Source: UBA9630 sp043725085
Lineage (GTDB): Bacteria > Patescibacteriota > Minisyncoccia > Moranbacterales > UBA2206
Reading direction: 5' to 3'
Length of the DNA stretch: 36,162 bases
NCBI GenBank assembly: GCA_043725085.1
Contig: JAYSLY010000056.1
Coordinates: 1-36,162 of the forward strand
Shown: positions 7,911 to 14,731 of the stretch, piece after piece
How the letters are laid out: every line of letters starts with the position of its first letter
How positions within the stretch are numbered: the first letter of the stretch is position 1
Notes under the pieces: model-generated
Told to the model about the DNA's origin: nothing
Database searches by the model: none
What the model saw: the letters and a program-made list of their open reading frames with translations, nothing else
Made by a program: the position numbers and the translations under genes

Positions 7911-7938
7911 GTATTACACAACTAGACAATAATGTCAA
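7911..7938 (-). promoter_or_regulatory. Sigma70 promoter of the Cys leader
   Basis: TTGACA (7938-7933), 16 nt, TAATAC (7916-7911). Predicted start near 7904. Confidence 0.7.
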
Positions 7939-7951
7939 AATTATCACCATA

Positions 7952-8152
7952 TCAACCGACAAAAAAACGCCACAATGGGATATACTTTTCAATTAAATTA
8001 GTATCAATCGGGCTGTCTCCGGCGGGATAGGTTTCCTGGACACACCGTTCCGCAACCTCATTCACTTTCATACCTGCATTGATCATTGGACCAATATTGC
8101 AAGCGCACCAGCCAATAAACTTTTCACAACAAACCGCTTGTTTAAGAGTCAT
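7952..8152 (-). CDS. Small Cys-containing hypothetical protein, 66 aa
   Basis: ATG at 8152 chosen because AGGAGG lies 6 nt upstream; the longer frame to 8260 has no ribosome site. MTLKQAVCCEKFIGWCACN holds four of its five cysteines and the fifth is in AERCVQ. No membrane segment or signal peptide. The clustered cysteines could bind a metal or form disulfides, but I recognise no family. It lies between trpB and the Cys-attenuated SerK-like gene and ends just before the SerK promoter. Confidence 0.65.
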   Translation of the reverse strand: MTLKQAVCCEKFIGWCACNIGPMINAGMKVNEVAERCVQETYPAGDSPIDTNLIEKYIPLWRFFVG

Positions 8153-8221
8153 GACTTTCCTCCTATCGTTGGTTTTTGGATAAGTATATCCTATCTTAAG
8201 AAGAATGGATTTGTCTAAAAC

Positions 8222-8246
8222 AAAAAGCGATTGGAATATCCAACCG
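8222..8246 (-). terminator. Intrinsic terminator after trpB2
   Basis: 8-bp stem formed by 8228-8235 and 8239-8246 (one G-U), 3-nt loop, followed on the minus strand by C then five T. Confidence 0.7.
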
Positions 8247-8276
8247 CCTGGTTTGCTCAAATAACTGGTTTTTTTA

Positions 8277-9587
8277 TTATTTAATCTTTCCGTCTAAATA
8301 ATCCTCATATCCCTTCAGATCAAGCATACCGTGTCCTGACAGACAAAAAACAATTGTTTCTTTTTTGCCGGTTTTTTTGCAACGCAGACCTTCATCCATT
8401 GCCGCTTTAATAGCGTGAGCGCTTTCTGGCGCTGGAATAATCCCTTCACATTTGGCAAACTCGACTCCCGCTTTGAATATTTCTTTTTGTTCATAACTTT
8501 TCGCCTCAATCAATTTTTCTTGGTGAAGAAATGCGATAAGCGGAGCGATGCCATGATAGCGCAAGCCACCGGCATGATCGGAAGGCGGAACATATTCACA
8601 ACCTAATGTTTCCATCATCAAAAGCGGTGTTTGTTTTCCGGTGTCGCCATAATCATATTTATATTTTCCTTTCCCCATCGAAGAACAACTTTTCGGTTCC
8701 ACTCCCAAAAACCTGGTTTTGGATTTCTTACCACTTAGTTTATGAACTAAAAATGGAAAAGCGATTCCGGCAAAATTACTTCCACCTCCACAACAGCCAA
8801 TTACAACATCGGGGTATTCACCAGCTTTTTCCATTTGTTTCACGGCCTCTTGCCCAATTACTGTTTGATGCAAAAGCACATGATTAAGAACGCTTCCGAG
8901 AGAATATTTAGCATCTTTGTTTTTGGCCGCCACTTCAATGGCCTCCGATATCGCCATACCGAGACTACCGGAAGTTCCAGGAAATTCTCGACGGAATCTC
9001 TTTCCCATTTCCGTTGTATCCGAAGGACTAGGAATGACCTCGCCACCAAAAGTTTTTATGATTGTTTTTCGATAAGGTTTTTGTTCAAATGAAACTTTGA
9101 CCATATAGACCAAGCATTTCAGACCAAAAATATTGCATGCCATCGACAAAGCTGTTCCCCACTGCCCGGCGCCGGTTTCTGTGGTTAACATTTTCACCCC
9201 TTCTTTTTTGTTGAAGTAGGCCTGAGCCAAAGCCGTATTTATTTTATGGCTACCAACTGGTGATGCTCCTTCATATTTATAGTAAATATGCGCCGGAGTT
9301 CCTAAGAATTTTTCCAGCCTGACTGCACGAATAAGTGGCGTCGGCCGATAGAGTCTATATGCCTCTCTTACTTCTTCCGGAATTTTGATCTCGCGCTCCA
9401 AACTCATTTCTTGGCGAATTAGTTCTTTCGGAAAAATCGGACTTAGATCTTCGGGACAGAGTGGCTTCATTGTTCCCGGATGAAGTGGCGGTTCAGGCAA
9501 TCGCCCCAAATATTTTTTAAGATAATAAGCGATATTGAGATAATATTTTGGAATATCTTTTTCTCCCAGCTCCATTTTAATTTGCAT
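8277..9587 (-). CDS. trpB: Tryptophan synthase beta-like protein, TrpB2 type
   Basis: PLP enzyme that condenses indole with serine (some TrpB2 enzymes accept O-phosphoserine) to give tryptophan. 436 aa. RPTPLIRAVRLEKFLG is followed by GSHKINTA with the PLP lysine near residue 115, TETGAGQWGTALSMA near 150 and the phosphate-binding CCGGGSNFAG near 270. EPKSCSSM and LSGHGMLDL come near the end. The long N-terminal extension with LPEPPLHPGTMKPL and the SHKINTA form mark the TrpB2 subgroup. No trpA or other trp genes are nearby, so this is a stand-alone indole-salvage-type enzyme. The T-box leader at 10085-10416 lies upstream, with one short gene between. Confidence 0.95.
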   Translation of the reverse strand: MQIKMELGEKDIPKYYLNIAYYLKKYLGRLPEPPLHPGTMKPLCPEDLSPIFPKELIRQEMSLEREIKIPEEVREAYRLYRPTPLIRAVRLEKFLGTPAHIYYKYEGASPVGSHKINTALAQAYFNKKEGVKMLTTETGAGQWGTALSMACNIFGLKCLVYMVKVSFEQKPYRKTIIKTFGGEVIPSPSDTTEMGKRFRREFPGTSGSLGMAISEAIEVAAKNKDAKYSLGSVLNHVLLHQTVIGQEAVKQMEKAGEYPDVVIGCCGGGSNFAGIAFPFLVHKLSGKKSKTRFLGVEPKSCSSMGKGKYKYDYGDTGKQTPLLMMETLGCEYVPPSDHAGGLRYHGIAPLIAFLHQEKLIEAKSYEQKEIFKAGVEFAKCEGIIPAPESAHAIKAAMDEGLRCKKTGKKETIVFCLSGHGMLDLKGYEDYLDGKIK

Positions 9588-9704
9588 AATTTTATTGATT
9601 AGTTTAAGTTATTTTTTTCTCATACATAAAACGCCAGCCCGCTCTGGGAAAAAGATTTTGCCAAAAAATATTTTTGGATTTTTTGAATATTAACATTACT
9701 TAGT
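9588..9704 (-). other. Spacer between phosphatase fragment and trpB2
   Basis: Contains the A/T-only inverted repeat CCAAAAA/TTTTTGG near 9660-9677. This may act as a weak terminator or spacer hairpin. No promoter is evident for trpB2, so it may be read from upstream. Confidence 0.4.
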
Positions 9705-10007
9705 TTAATTTAAACCATTCATTTTTGCATAAATTTCTATAATCCTCATCACAAAATCATGAGAAACAACCAGTATCTTCTTATCTTTGTCTTTTTTAAT
9801 TTTATTCATAAATTCATCAATCCTCGCTTCAACTATTTTCGCAGATTCGCTACCAACGCCAGTCATCATTGCTTTAAATACATCATTATTTAAGTTTTTA
9901 AATACAAATTCATTCTTGTTTTTATAAATTTTATGTAAATTAAATTTCACCTCTCTAAGCTCTAAGGATGTGATTATGGAAACTTTTTTGATATTTCCCT
10001 TATCCAT
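9705..10007 (-). CDS. Histidine-phosphatase-like fragment, 100 aa
   Basis: ATG at 10007 chosen for the AAAGGAGG site 4 nt upstream. The C-terminal part SESAKIVEARIDEFMNKIKK...KKILVVSHDFVMRIIEIYAKM resembles the second half of the phosphoglycerate-mutase-like histidine phosphatases (the VVSH block). The N-terminal RHG catalytic motif is absent. It is either a truncated gene or a small protein that borrowed the fold. It is the first gene after the T-box leader and is followed 117 nt later by trpB2. Confidence 0.55.
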   Translation of the reverse strand: MDKGNIKKVSIITSLELREVKFNLHKIYKNKNEFVFKNLNNDVFKAMMTGVGSESAKIVEARIDEFMNKIKKDKDKKILVVSHDFVMRIIEIYAKMNGLN

Positions 10008-10084
10008 ATAGCCTCCTTTATTTTTTCCTTCATTTTTCAAAGAACTGACTTGCTGGCATACAATAATCTAGCTGAAAGGTCAAA

Positions 10085-10416
10085 TAAAAACCTCTCGTCT
10101 TTTTATCCAAGCCGAAAAGCTTGGGTAAAAGGACAAGAGGTCATCTTGCGGTACCACCTTTTTTTGCCTCAATCTATTTTTACAACGGATTAAAAAAATC
10201 CGTCAGCAAAACGGATTAAGACCACTTTCCTGACTCAGTCTCCCGCCTAAGCAGGACGATATCAGCTTTCCCTTGATTACGGAGGATTGCCGGGCTCTCA
10301 CTAGCGCAAAAGCCACCTTTTCGCCTCATCGGCGAATTAGCTGGACCCAACCCTGGACACATTACATAATGCCAGGATCCAACCATAGGTTTTTATTATG
10401 TTTAGTAACTAATTGT
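10085..10416 (-). promoter_or_regulatory. T-box leader (tRNA-sensing riboswitch) with terminator
   Basis: The conserved T-box core AGGTGGTACCGC is present on the minus strand (core 10158-10148). Downstream is a large terminator, ACCTCTTGTC...GACGAGAGGT (10141-10090), with a T-run. The AGGT of the T-box can pair with the ACCT that opens the terminator stem, the usual antiterminator/terminator switch. The bulge reads TGGT, predicting a tRNA ending ACCA (discriminator A). The region 10160-10400 is G+C-rich and folds into several hairpins, but I could not assign a canonical Stem I specifier codon, so the amino acid is unknown. It controls the phosphatase fragment and probably trpB2. Confidence 0.82.
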
Positions 10417-10444
10417 AGTATAGTCAATTGCAAACTATTGTCAA
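10417..10444 (-). promoter_or_regulatory. Promoter of the T-box transcript
   Basis: TTGACA (10444-10439), 16 nt, TATACT (10422-10417). Predicted start near 10410. Confidence 0.75.
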
Positions 10445-10446
10445 GC

Positions 10447-10475
10447 TTGATATTATAGGTGTCTCTTGCTAGTAT
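10447..10475 (+). promoter_or_regulatory. Divergent promoter for the membrane protein at 10500
   Basis: TTGATA (10447-10452), 17 nt, TAGTAT (10470-10475). Its -35 box nearly abuts the -35 of the divergent T-box promoter. The 5' leader is about 18 nt with no Shine-Dalgarno. Confidence 0.65.
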
Positions 10476-10499
10476 ACGCTTAATCGAATTTAGTTACCT

Positions 10500-11081
10500 A
10501 TGAAAAATCCTTTTCTCCAATTATTTTTTGGTGTTGACACGCTGGTGGCTCTGGCCAGCTATCTTGTTTTAACCATTATCTTTGGTGCCATCCCGTCAAT
10601 TTTTGTGCTATCTTTGAGCCTCATCTTTTCTTATCTGCCTGATTTTGATCTATTTATCTTTTTTCTTTTTCGCAGAAAATTCAACTGGAAAAGCCACTGG
10701 ATTATCGCGCATCATCCACTAATCATCACTCCCTTGGTTGGCATTTTGATTTATACGCTAGCCGGAATTTGGCAACTCGACAATTTTTATCTGTTAACTC
10801 TTTTTTTAGTTAATATTATTGCGCATTTTATTCATGACAGCATGCATCCGGTTGGTTTTCACTGGTTTTCTCCTTTCAGCTGGAAGCGGTTTGTTTTTCA
10901 TCGTGGCTGGTTTAAGCTTGCTAATCCTGCCATTTGGGAAGCAAGGCAGAAAAAGTTGGGCCTAGAAAATGGAATTGGAACTGAAATATTCTTGCGCTTG
11001 GAGAAAATATCTTCTTTTCAAGTCATAGCAATGCTACTATTGATTTTTAGCATCTTCGGTTTATTCAGCGAAACTCGTTAA
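10500..11081 (+). CDS. Integral membrane protein, YdjM/DUF457-like metal-dependent hydrolase
   Basis: 193 aa with about four membrane segments (residues 12-48, 68-88, 95-112 and 172-188). Histidine and aspartate motifs lie between them: YLPDFDLFIFF near 44, SHWIIAHHPLIITP near 65-78 and HFIHDSMHPVGFHWFSPF near 110-127. The spacing of PDxD, H..AHH and H..HD..H resembles the YdjM/DUF457 family of predicted inner-membrane metal-dependent hydrolases. No substrate is known. It is transcribed divergently from the T-box operon and no clear terminator follows. Confidence 0.7.
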   Translation: MKNPFLQLFFGVDTLVALASYLVLTIIFGAIPSIFVLSLSLIFSYLPDFDLFIFFLFRRKFNWKSHWIIAHHPLIITPLVGILIYTLAGIWQLDNFYLLTLFLVNIIAHFIHDSMHPVGFHWFSPFSWKRFVFHRGWFKLANPAIWEARQKKLGLENGIGTEIFLRLEKISSFQVIAMLLLIFSIFGLFSETR

Positions 11082-11286
11082 AAAATACCCGGATTAGTGA
11101 TTTTCCAGCCCAAACTAACAGCTGCCCTATAAAAGTCTACACTAAAAACAGGGATAACCTGATTTTAGTAAAATATATGAAAAAAACTTGCTTTCGTGAT
11201 ATTTTGGGATAAGCAATTTTGTCAGCTAAAAAAACGCCTGAGCGGACGCTTGGGACAATATTCAATTTGAAGGCAGTCGCCGCCGC
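11082..11286. other. Intergenic region before the NAGS-like leader
   Basis: A run of A followed by a G+C-rich segment near 11228-11252 could form a weak hairpin. I see no gene or clear terminator for the preceding gene. Confidence 0.4.
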
Positions 11287-11315
11287 TTGACCGAAAATTT
11301 ATTTCGTACTACAAT
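11287..11315 (+). promoter_or_regulatory. Sigma70 promoter of the NAGS-like leader
   Basis: TTGACC (11287-11292), 17 nt, TACAAT (11310-11315), then 6 nt to the ATG of the leader peptide. This is the same geometry as at argS. Confidence 0.8.
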
Positions 11316-11321
11316 CCAGGT

Positions 11322-11396
11322 ATGAAAAATATTCAAACAACCAATCTGTCAATCCGCCGAAGCTCAGCAAAAACCAGTTTTGAGGTTGTTTGTTAA
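11322..11396 (+). CDS. Arg leader peptide of the NAGS-like gene, 24 aa, leaderless
   Basis: ATG at 11322, TAA at 11394-11396. The peptide begins MKNIQTTNLSI, has adjacent Arg codons 12-13 (CGC CGA) and ends SFEVVC. Start, length, VVC end and the nucleotide string GTTGTTTGTTA at the stop match the argS leader (7194-7265). The ATG is exactly 6 nt after the -10 box, so translation should be leaderless. It is embedded in an attenuator upstream of an arginine-pathway-type gene, so it most likely senses charged tRNA-Arg. Confidence 0.78.
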   Translation: MKNIQTTNLSIRRSSAKTSFEVVC

Positions 11397-11449
11397 TGCT
11401 TAAGTAGAAAATTTAAACTTTACCAGACGGCCTCAATTGGCCGTTTTTT
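11334..11449 (+). promoter_or_regulatory. Arg-responsive attenuator with terminator before the NAGS-like gene
   Basis: Segment 1 is CAAACAACC (11334-11342) and segment 2 is TTGAGGTTGTTTG (11380-11392). Segment 3 is CAGACGGCCTCAA (11424-11436). The terminator is ACGGCC/GGCCGT (11427-11432 with 11439-11444) followed by six T (11444-11449). Segment 1 is the exact reverse complement of GGTTGTTTG in segment 2 (9 bp). Segments 2:3 form 13 continuous pairs (three G-U). The Arg codons (11355-11360) lie between 1 and 2, so a stalled ribosome would block 1:2 and allow the antiterminator 2:3. Confidence 0.78.
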
Positions 11450-11562
11450 GGTACCTTAAAAAGAAAGGAGGGAAAAATTAGTTTGTTCTTGACCACTGCG
11501 ATATTTTGATTATCTATGACGGCAGTAAAAAATAATATTTCAACAAAGGAAGGAAGACAAAA

Positions 11563-12057
11563 ATGGAAAAGCTTGAAAAAGACCAGCCTATCTATCGCGA
11601 GGCTGCTAAAGATGATTGTCAACAAATAGCAGCGCTTATCAATTTTTTTGCCAAAAAAGAGGCAATGCTTTCCAAAAGCGAAGCCGAAATAATGACAATG
11701 GTTCCTTGCTTTTTTGTCGCAGAATTTTCAGGCCAGGTTATTGCCAATGTCGGTTTCAAGGTTTGGTTGGATAGTAAGGTGGAAATTATTTCTCTGGCAA
11801 CGCATCCGGAATTTCAGGGCGCAGGAATTGGAAGCACAATGCTAGGGCTCTGTATGGAAAAAATTGTCGCCCTTGGTTTTTGGGAAATCTTTACGTTAAC
11901 TGTCGCTCCAAAATTTTTCATCCGTCATGGTTTCAAACCTACAGAGCATCGTAGTCTTCAAAGCAAAATCTATGCTGACTGCAGGTGGTGCCCAAGAAAC
12001 GCTGGTGGACCGGACAGCCCTCGATGTAATGAAGTCGCGCTTGTTTTTGATAAGTAG
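11563..12057 (+). CDS. GNAT acetyltransferase, N-acetylglutamate synthase-like
   Basis: 164 aa. ATG at 11563 is preceded by GGAAGGAAG. IYREAAKDDCQQIAALINFFAKKEAML is followed by SEAEIMTMVPCFFVAE, the GNAT acetyl-CoA loop SLATHPEFQGAGIGSTML near residue 86 and FTLTVAPKFFIRHGF near 112. The ending KIYADCRWCPR...CNEVALVF resembles the K(I/V)W.DC..C......C.E.A ending of short GNAT-type N-acetylglutamate synthases, which start arginine synthesis. No other arg biosynthesis cluster is near, so in vivo substrate is not proven. The upstream Arg-codon leader supports an arginine role. A bidirectional terminator follows. Confidence 0.85.
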   Translation: MEKLEKDQPIYREAAKDDCQQIAALINFFAKKEAMLSKSEAEIMTMVPCFFVAEFSGQVIANVGFKVWLDSKVEIISLATHPEFQGAGIGSTMLGLCMEKIVALGFWEIFTLTVAPKFFIRHGFKPTEHRSLQSKIYADCRWCPRNAGGPDSPRCNEVALVFDK

Positions 12058-12070
12058 AGAGCGCCAAGAA

Positions 12071-12104
12071 AAGAGGCGAGATTGAAAATTCAATCTCGCC
12101 TCTT
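12071..12104. terminator. Bidirectional terminator between convergent genes
   Basis: Perfect 15-bp stem (12071-12085 with 12090-12104) with a 4-nt loop, between the NAGS-like gene and fic. T-rich runs flank it on both strands. Confidence 0.8.
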
Positions 12105-12248
12105 ACCCTTTTTGGCATCAGCAGACTTGTTTTCGATAAAATATTGGGGTCGACAGAATCCTTCCAAAGCTTCGGTTATCGCCGGCCATTCGCAAGTGGG
12201 GAAAATAATGCCTTTAATACATTATTTTTGAGAATAAGTTTGCCCGGA

Positions 12249-13193
12249 TTATTTTCTCTTCCTCTCTCGACCTTCCAAGTACCTTTTTAGCGCATCTTTG
12301 GTTGTGAGCCAATTGCGCACTTCTTTGTGTGCCTCCAGTTTTCCATTGCGCGCCAATTGATTAAGATATTTTTCCGTAAATTTTGTGTTCTTGGCTAATT
12401 CTGACAGCAAAATAAATTTCTCCCTACCTTTCTTTCCGGGCATTAGCATTTTCAGATAAATATCCAATACTCTCTCTACTGCCCTAGCAATGAAGTTAAC
12501 AAACGGAACATAGTCGCCCTTATCTGCTAGTGACAGCGACTGATAATATCTCTTACGATCATTTTTAAGGACAATCACCAGGGGAAATCCCGACTGCATC
12601 AGAATAATGTTCATCGTCAAGCGTGACGTTCGTCCATTACCGTCAAAGAAAGGGTGGATAAAAACCAATTTGTGATGCATAACGCTCGCCAGTTCCACTG
12701 GATGCATTTTCTTGTTGTTATCCCCGACCCAACTGATAAGATTTTGCATCAGTCTTGGAATCTCTAGGGCTTCTGGTGGTTTATGATCCGCTCCACCAAT
12801 AATCACACCGCTATTTCGATATTTTCCCGCCCACTCTTTATCAACATCCTGCATCACGATTTGATTTAATGACCTGATAAATCTTTCAGACACAGTGTTA
12901 TTTTTGCCACTCTCGACTAGAGAATACAAATAGCCCAAGGCCTCTTTGTGACTTTTAGCTTCAAGATGATCCTTGAGTGGCTTGCCCTTGATGGTTACGC
13001 CCTCATTGATGACCAGATATGTTTCTTTGAGCGTCAAACTGTTACCCTCAATTGCGTTAGAATTATAAGTCATTTCCACTTCAAACTGTTCCCTGAGTTT
13101 TTTAACTGCAGAGACTGGTAGCGGACGAAAGGAATTCAATAACTTTAGCTTATCATCAATTCTTTTTTGGATTTTTTTGTCTAAATATTTCAT
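12249..13193 (-). CDS. Fic family protein (predicted AMP transferase)
   Basis: 314 aa. The Fic active-site motif HPFFDGNGRTSRL lies near residues 178-190 and holds the catalytic His plus the ATP/Mg-binding residues. An N-terminal SNAIEGN (residues 45-51) matches the (S/T)xxxE(G/N) inhibitory helix, so this is a class II self-inhibited Fic protein. The C-terminal part (KFTEKYLNQLARNGKLEAH) looks like a winged helix. Such proteins AMPylate host or self proteins. No antitoxin gene is adjacent. Promoter at 13227-13254; leader about 30 nt without a clear ribosome site. Monocistronic. Confidence 0.95.
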   Translation of the reverse strand: MKYLDKKIQKRIDDKLKLLNSFRPLPVSAVKKLREQFEVEMTYNSNAIEGNSLTLKETYLVINEGVTIKGKPLKDHLEAKSHKEALGYLYSLVESGKNNTVSERFIRSLNQIVMQDVDKEWAGKYRNSGVIIGGADHKPPEALEIPRLMQNLISWVGDNNKKMHPVELASVMHHKLVFIHPFFDGNGRTSRLTMNIILMQSGFPLVIVLKNDRKRYYQSLSLADKGDYVPFVNFIARAVERVLDIYLKMLMPGKKGREKFILLSELAKNTKFTEKYLNQLARNGKLEAHKEVRNWLTTKDALKRYLEGRERKRK

Positions 13194-13226
13194 ATATTTC
13201 TTAAGTTGGTTTAGATGATTATTTAC

Positions 13227-13254
13227 ACTATACCATATTAAGCAAACTAGTCAA
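13227..13254 (-). promoter_or_regulatory. Promoter of fic
   Basis: TTGACT (13254-13249), 16 nt, TATAGT (13232-13227). Confidence 0.7.
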
Positions 13255-13330
13255 CAAGGGAAGCCTGCATTATGCCCAGAAGTGCCACATTTGGCCGAAA
13301 AAGCGCTTTCTTGGCAACTGCCAAACAAAA

Positions 13331-13354
13331 AACGTCCCCAAAAATCAGGACGTT
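13331..13354 (-). terminator. Terminator after the Cys-rich membrane protein
   Basis: Stem AACGTCC/GGACGTT (13331-13337 with 13348-13354), with T-runs on both strands, six T on the minus strand. Confidence 0.8.
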
Positions 13355-13383
13355 CTTTTTGAAAACATAATATGGCTTTTGTG

Positions 13384-14022
13384 TTATTCGGCTGGGTTAG
13401 TAGCATCTGCCGCTGGAGCGGTTTCATCTTTGCTGGCGTCACTTTGGCACTGCGTATCATCCGGTGCGCACTGCGACTCTTTGGAAGATGGCGCTGCGGC
13501 TTTTTCGGCTTCACACTGCGCATCTCCTTCTTCGCATGTCACCTCTTCGGTAGTGGAATCACTTTCCTCTTTTGGAGGATTTTCTTTGGTATATTCAACC
13601 GGGTCGCTGCACTCCACTTTCTGAGCAACCTTTGTTTCGCCGTCACAATAGATGTATTTGCAATCCGGCTCATTATCGGCACATTCCAAAGCCTTGCAAT
13701 TTTTATCTGTTGGATCGCAAAGTGGGATACGCGAGGCATTTCTTTCAATTAAACGATAGTACCAAGTATCTTTCTGGGCGTCTCCGGTGCATTTTTCTCC
13801 CTCAACATTCGATGCCGGATCACATTCCCAGATAAAGCATTTCTGCGTGTAGGGATCGCAATCGGTCTGGGCTTCGATAGCATAGTTTTTTGCAATCACT
13901 GTGCGATAGAAGGTGGCAAAAACCGACCCGGCGATAATCAAACCGAAAATGATAAAAAATATTTTGCTCGACCGAGCTTGTTTTTCATCTATCATAATCT
14001 CTTCGCCAATATTATTCTCCAT
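13384..14022 (-). CDS. Cys-rich single-pass membrane protein with acidic tail
   Basis: 212 aa. A short cytoplasmic N-terminus is followed by one membrane segment (about residues 20-42, IFFIIFGLIIAGSVFATFY). The external domain has regularly spaced cysteines (TDCDPYTQKCFIWECDP, PLCDPTDKNCKALECADNEPDC, YIYCDG) and the tail is low-complexity and rich in Glu, Ser, Thr and Ala, with repeated (D/E)xxC. The pattern suggests a disulfide-stabilised surface protein anchored in the membrane. I recognise no named family. Promoter TTGCTG-17-TATAGT at 14077-14105; terminator at 13331-13354. Confidence 0.8.
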   Translation of the reverse strand: MENNIGEEIMIDEKQARSSKIFFIIFGLIIAGSVFATFYRTVIAKNYAIEAQTDCDPYTQKCFIWECDPASNVEGEKCTGDAQKDTWYYRLIERNASRIPLCDPTDKNCKALECADNEPDCKYIYCDGETKVAQKVECSDPVEYTKENPPKEESDSTTEEVTCEEGDAQCEAEKAAAPSSKESQCAPDDTQCQSDASKDETAPAADATNPAE

Positions 14023-14076
14023 ACTATTTTTCTGCTAATACATTTTAAATATCTTTTTTTTGTTTTTGATAAGCTT

Positions 14077-14105
14077 ACTATAGCAAAAAAATTGGTGGCC
14101 AGCAA
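14077..14105 (-). promoter_or_regulatory. Promoter of the Cys-rich membrane protein
   Basis: TTGCTG (14105-14100), 17 nt, TATAGT (14082-14077). Confidence 0.6.
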
Positions 14106-14161
14106 GGGAGAGCAACGAATTGAAAGCCAGAAGTGATTATGCTAAGCTTGCATAGTAATAT

Positions 14162-14689
14162 ATGTACGGACTTTTCTTATTATTCTTCGCAATTTTTCTT
14201 ATCATAATCGGTGCGCGCAGCATTTATGGTTTTGTGATTGGTGCTCCGATTCTTTTTTCACCTAAAAAAGCGACCGAGGATGCGCTGATTGAATGTGGCG
14301 CCAAACCGGGAGAAAGTTTCTGCGACTTGGGTTCGGGAACAGGCCGCTCAATGCTTGTGGCGGCCAAAAAATTTAACCTGCGCGTTTCGGGCTTTGAACT
14401 TTCGCCACCGATTGCCCTTGTTGCAAAATGCAATCTTTGGCTACATGGAATAAAAAAATCAAAAGTCTATTCGAAAAATTTCTACCACGAAAATTTGAGC
14501 GGCGCTGATATTATTTTTTGCTTTCTCACGCCCAAAGCCATGGCGAGACTAAAGAATAAATTTGAGAAAGAGTTAAAACCCGGAACAAAAATCATTTCCT
14601 ATGCCTTTCAGATTCCCGGCTGGAAACCAGAAAAAGTGATTGCCAACGGCAATCCCGGAAAAACATTCTGCTATACAATAAACAAATGA
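14162..14689 (+). CDS. Membrane-anchored class I SAM-dependent methyltransferase
   Basis: 175 aa. An N-terminal membrane helix (residues 3-18, LFLLFFAIFLIIIGA) is followed by a Rossmann methyltransferase core. SAM motif I is ESFCDLGSGTGRSMLVA near residue 57, the acidic motif II is VSGFELSPP near 80, and IIFCFLTPKAMARL near 119 takes the motif IV position. Substrate unknown; the compact domain resembles DOT1/UbiE-like small methyltransferases. The ATG has no Shine-Dalgarno and may be leaderless. Convergent with rpoC and sharing a terminator with it. TGA is used as its stop. Confidence 0.85.
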   Translation: MYGLFLLFFAIFLIIIGARSIYGFVIGAPILFSPKKATEDALIECGAKPGESFCDLGSGTGRSMLVAAKKFNLRVSGFELSPPIALVAKCNLWLHGIKKSKVYSKNFYHENLSGADIIFCFLTPKAMARLKNKFEKELKPGTKIISYAFQIPGWKPEKVIANGNPGKTFCYTINK

Positions 14690-14690
14690 A

Positions 14691-14715
14691 AAAACACTTC
14701 AACTCGAAGTGTTTT
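14691..14715. terminator. Bidirectional terminator (methyltransferase and rpoC)
   Basis: 10-bp stem AAAACACTTC/GAAGTGTTTT (14691-14700 with 14706-14715), 5-nt loop, T-runs on both strands. Confidence 0.9.
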
Positions 14716-14731
14716 TTTCTAAAAAGTTTCG

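Noticed and set aside
10230..10375. A long minus-strand ORF with TGG codons inside the T-box leader (possible Trp leader peptide)
   Set aside because: No ribosome site and not placed directly after the promoter. The open frame follows from the G+C-rich structured RNA, and the T-box core already explains regulation.
13251..13764. Plus- and minus-strand ORFs overlapping the Cys-rich protein gene
   Set aside because: They are shadow frames of the real gene at 13384-14022, without ribosome sites.
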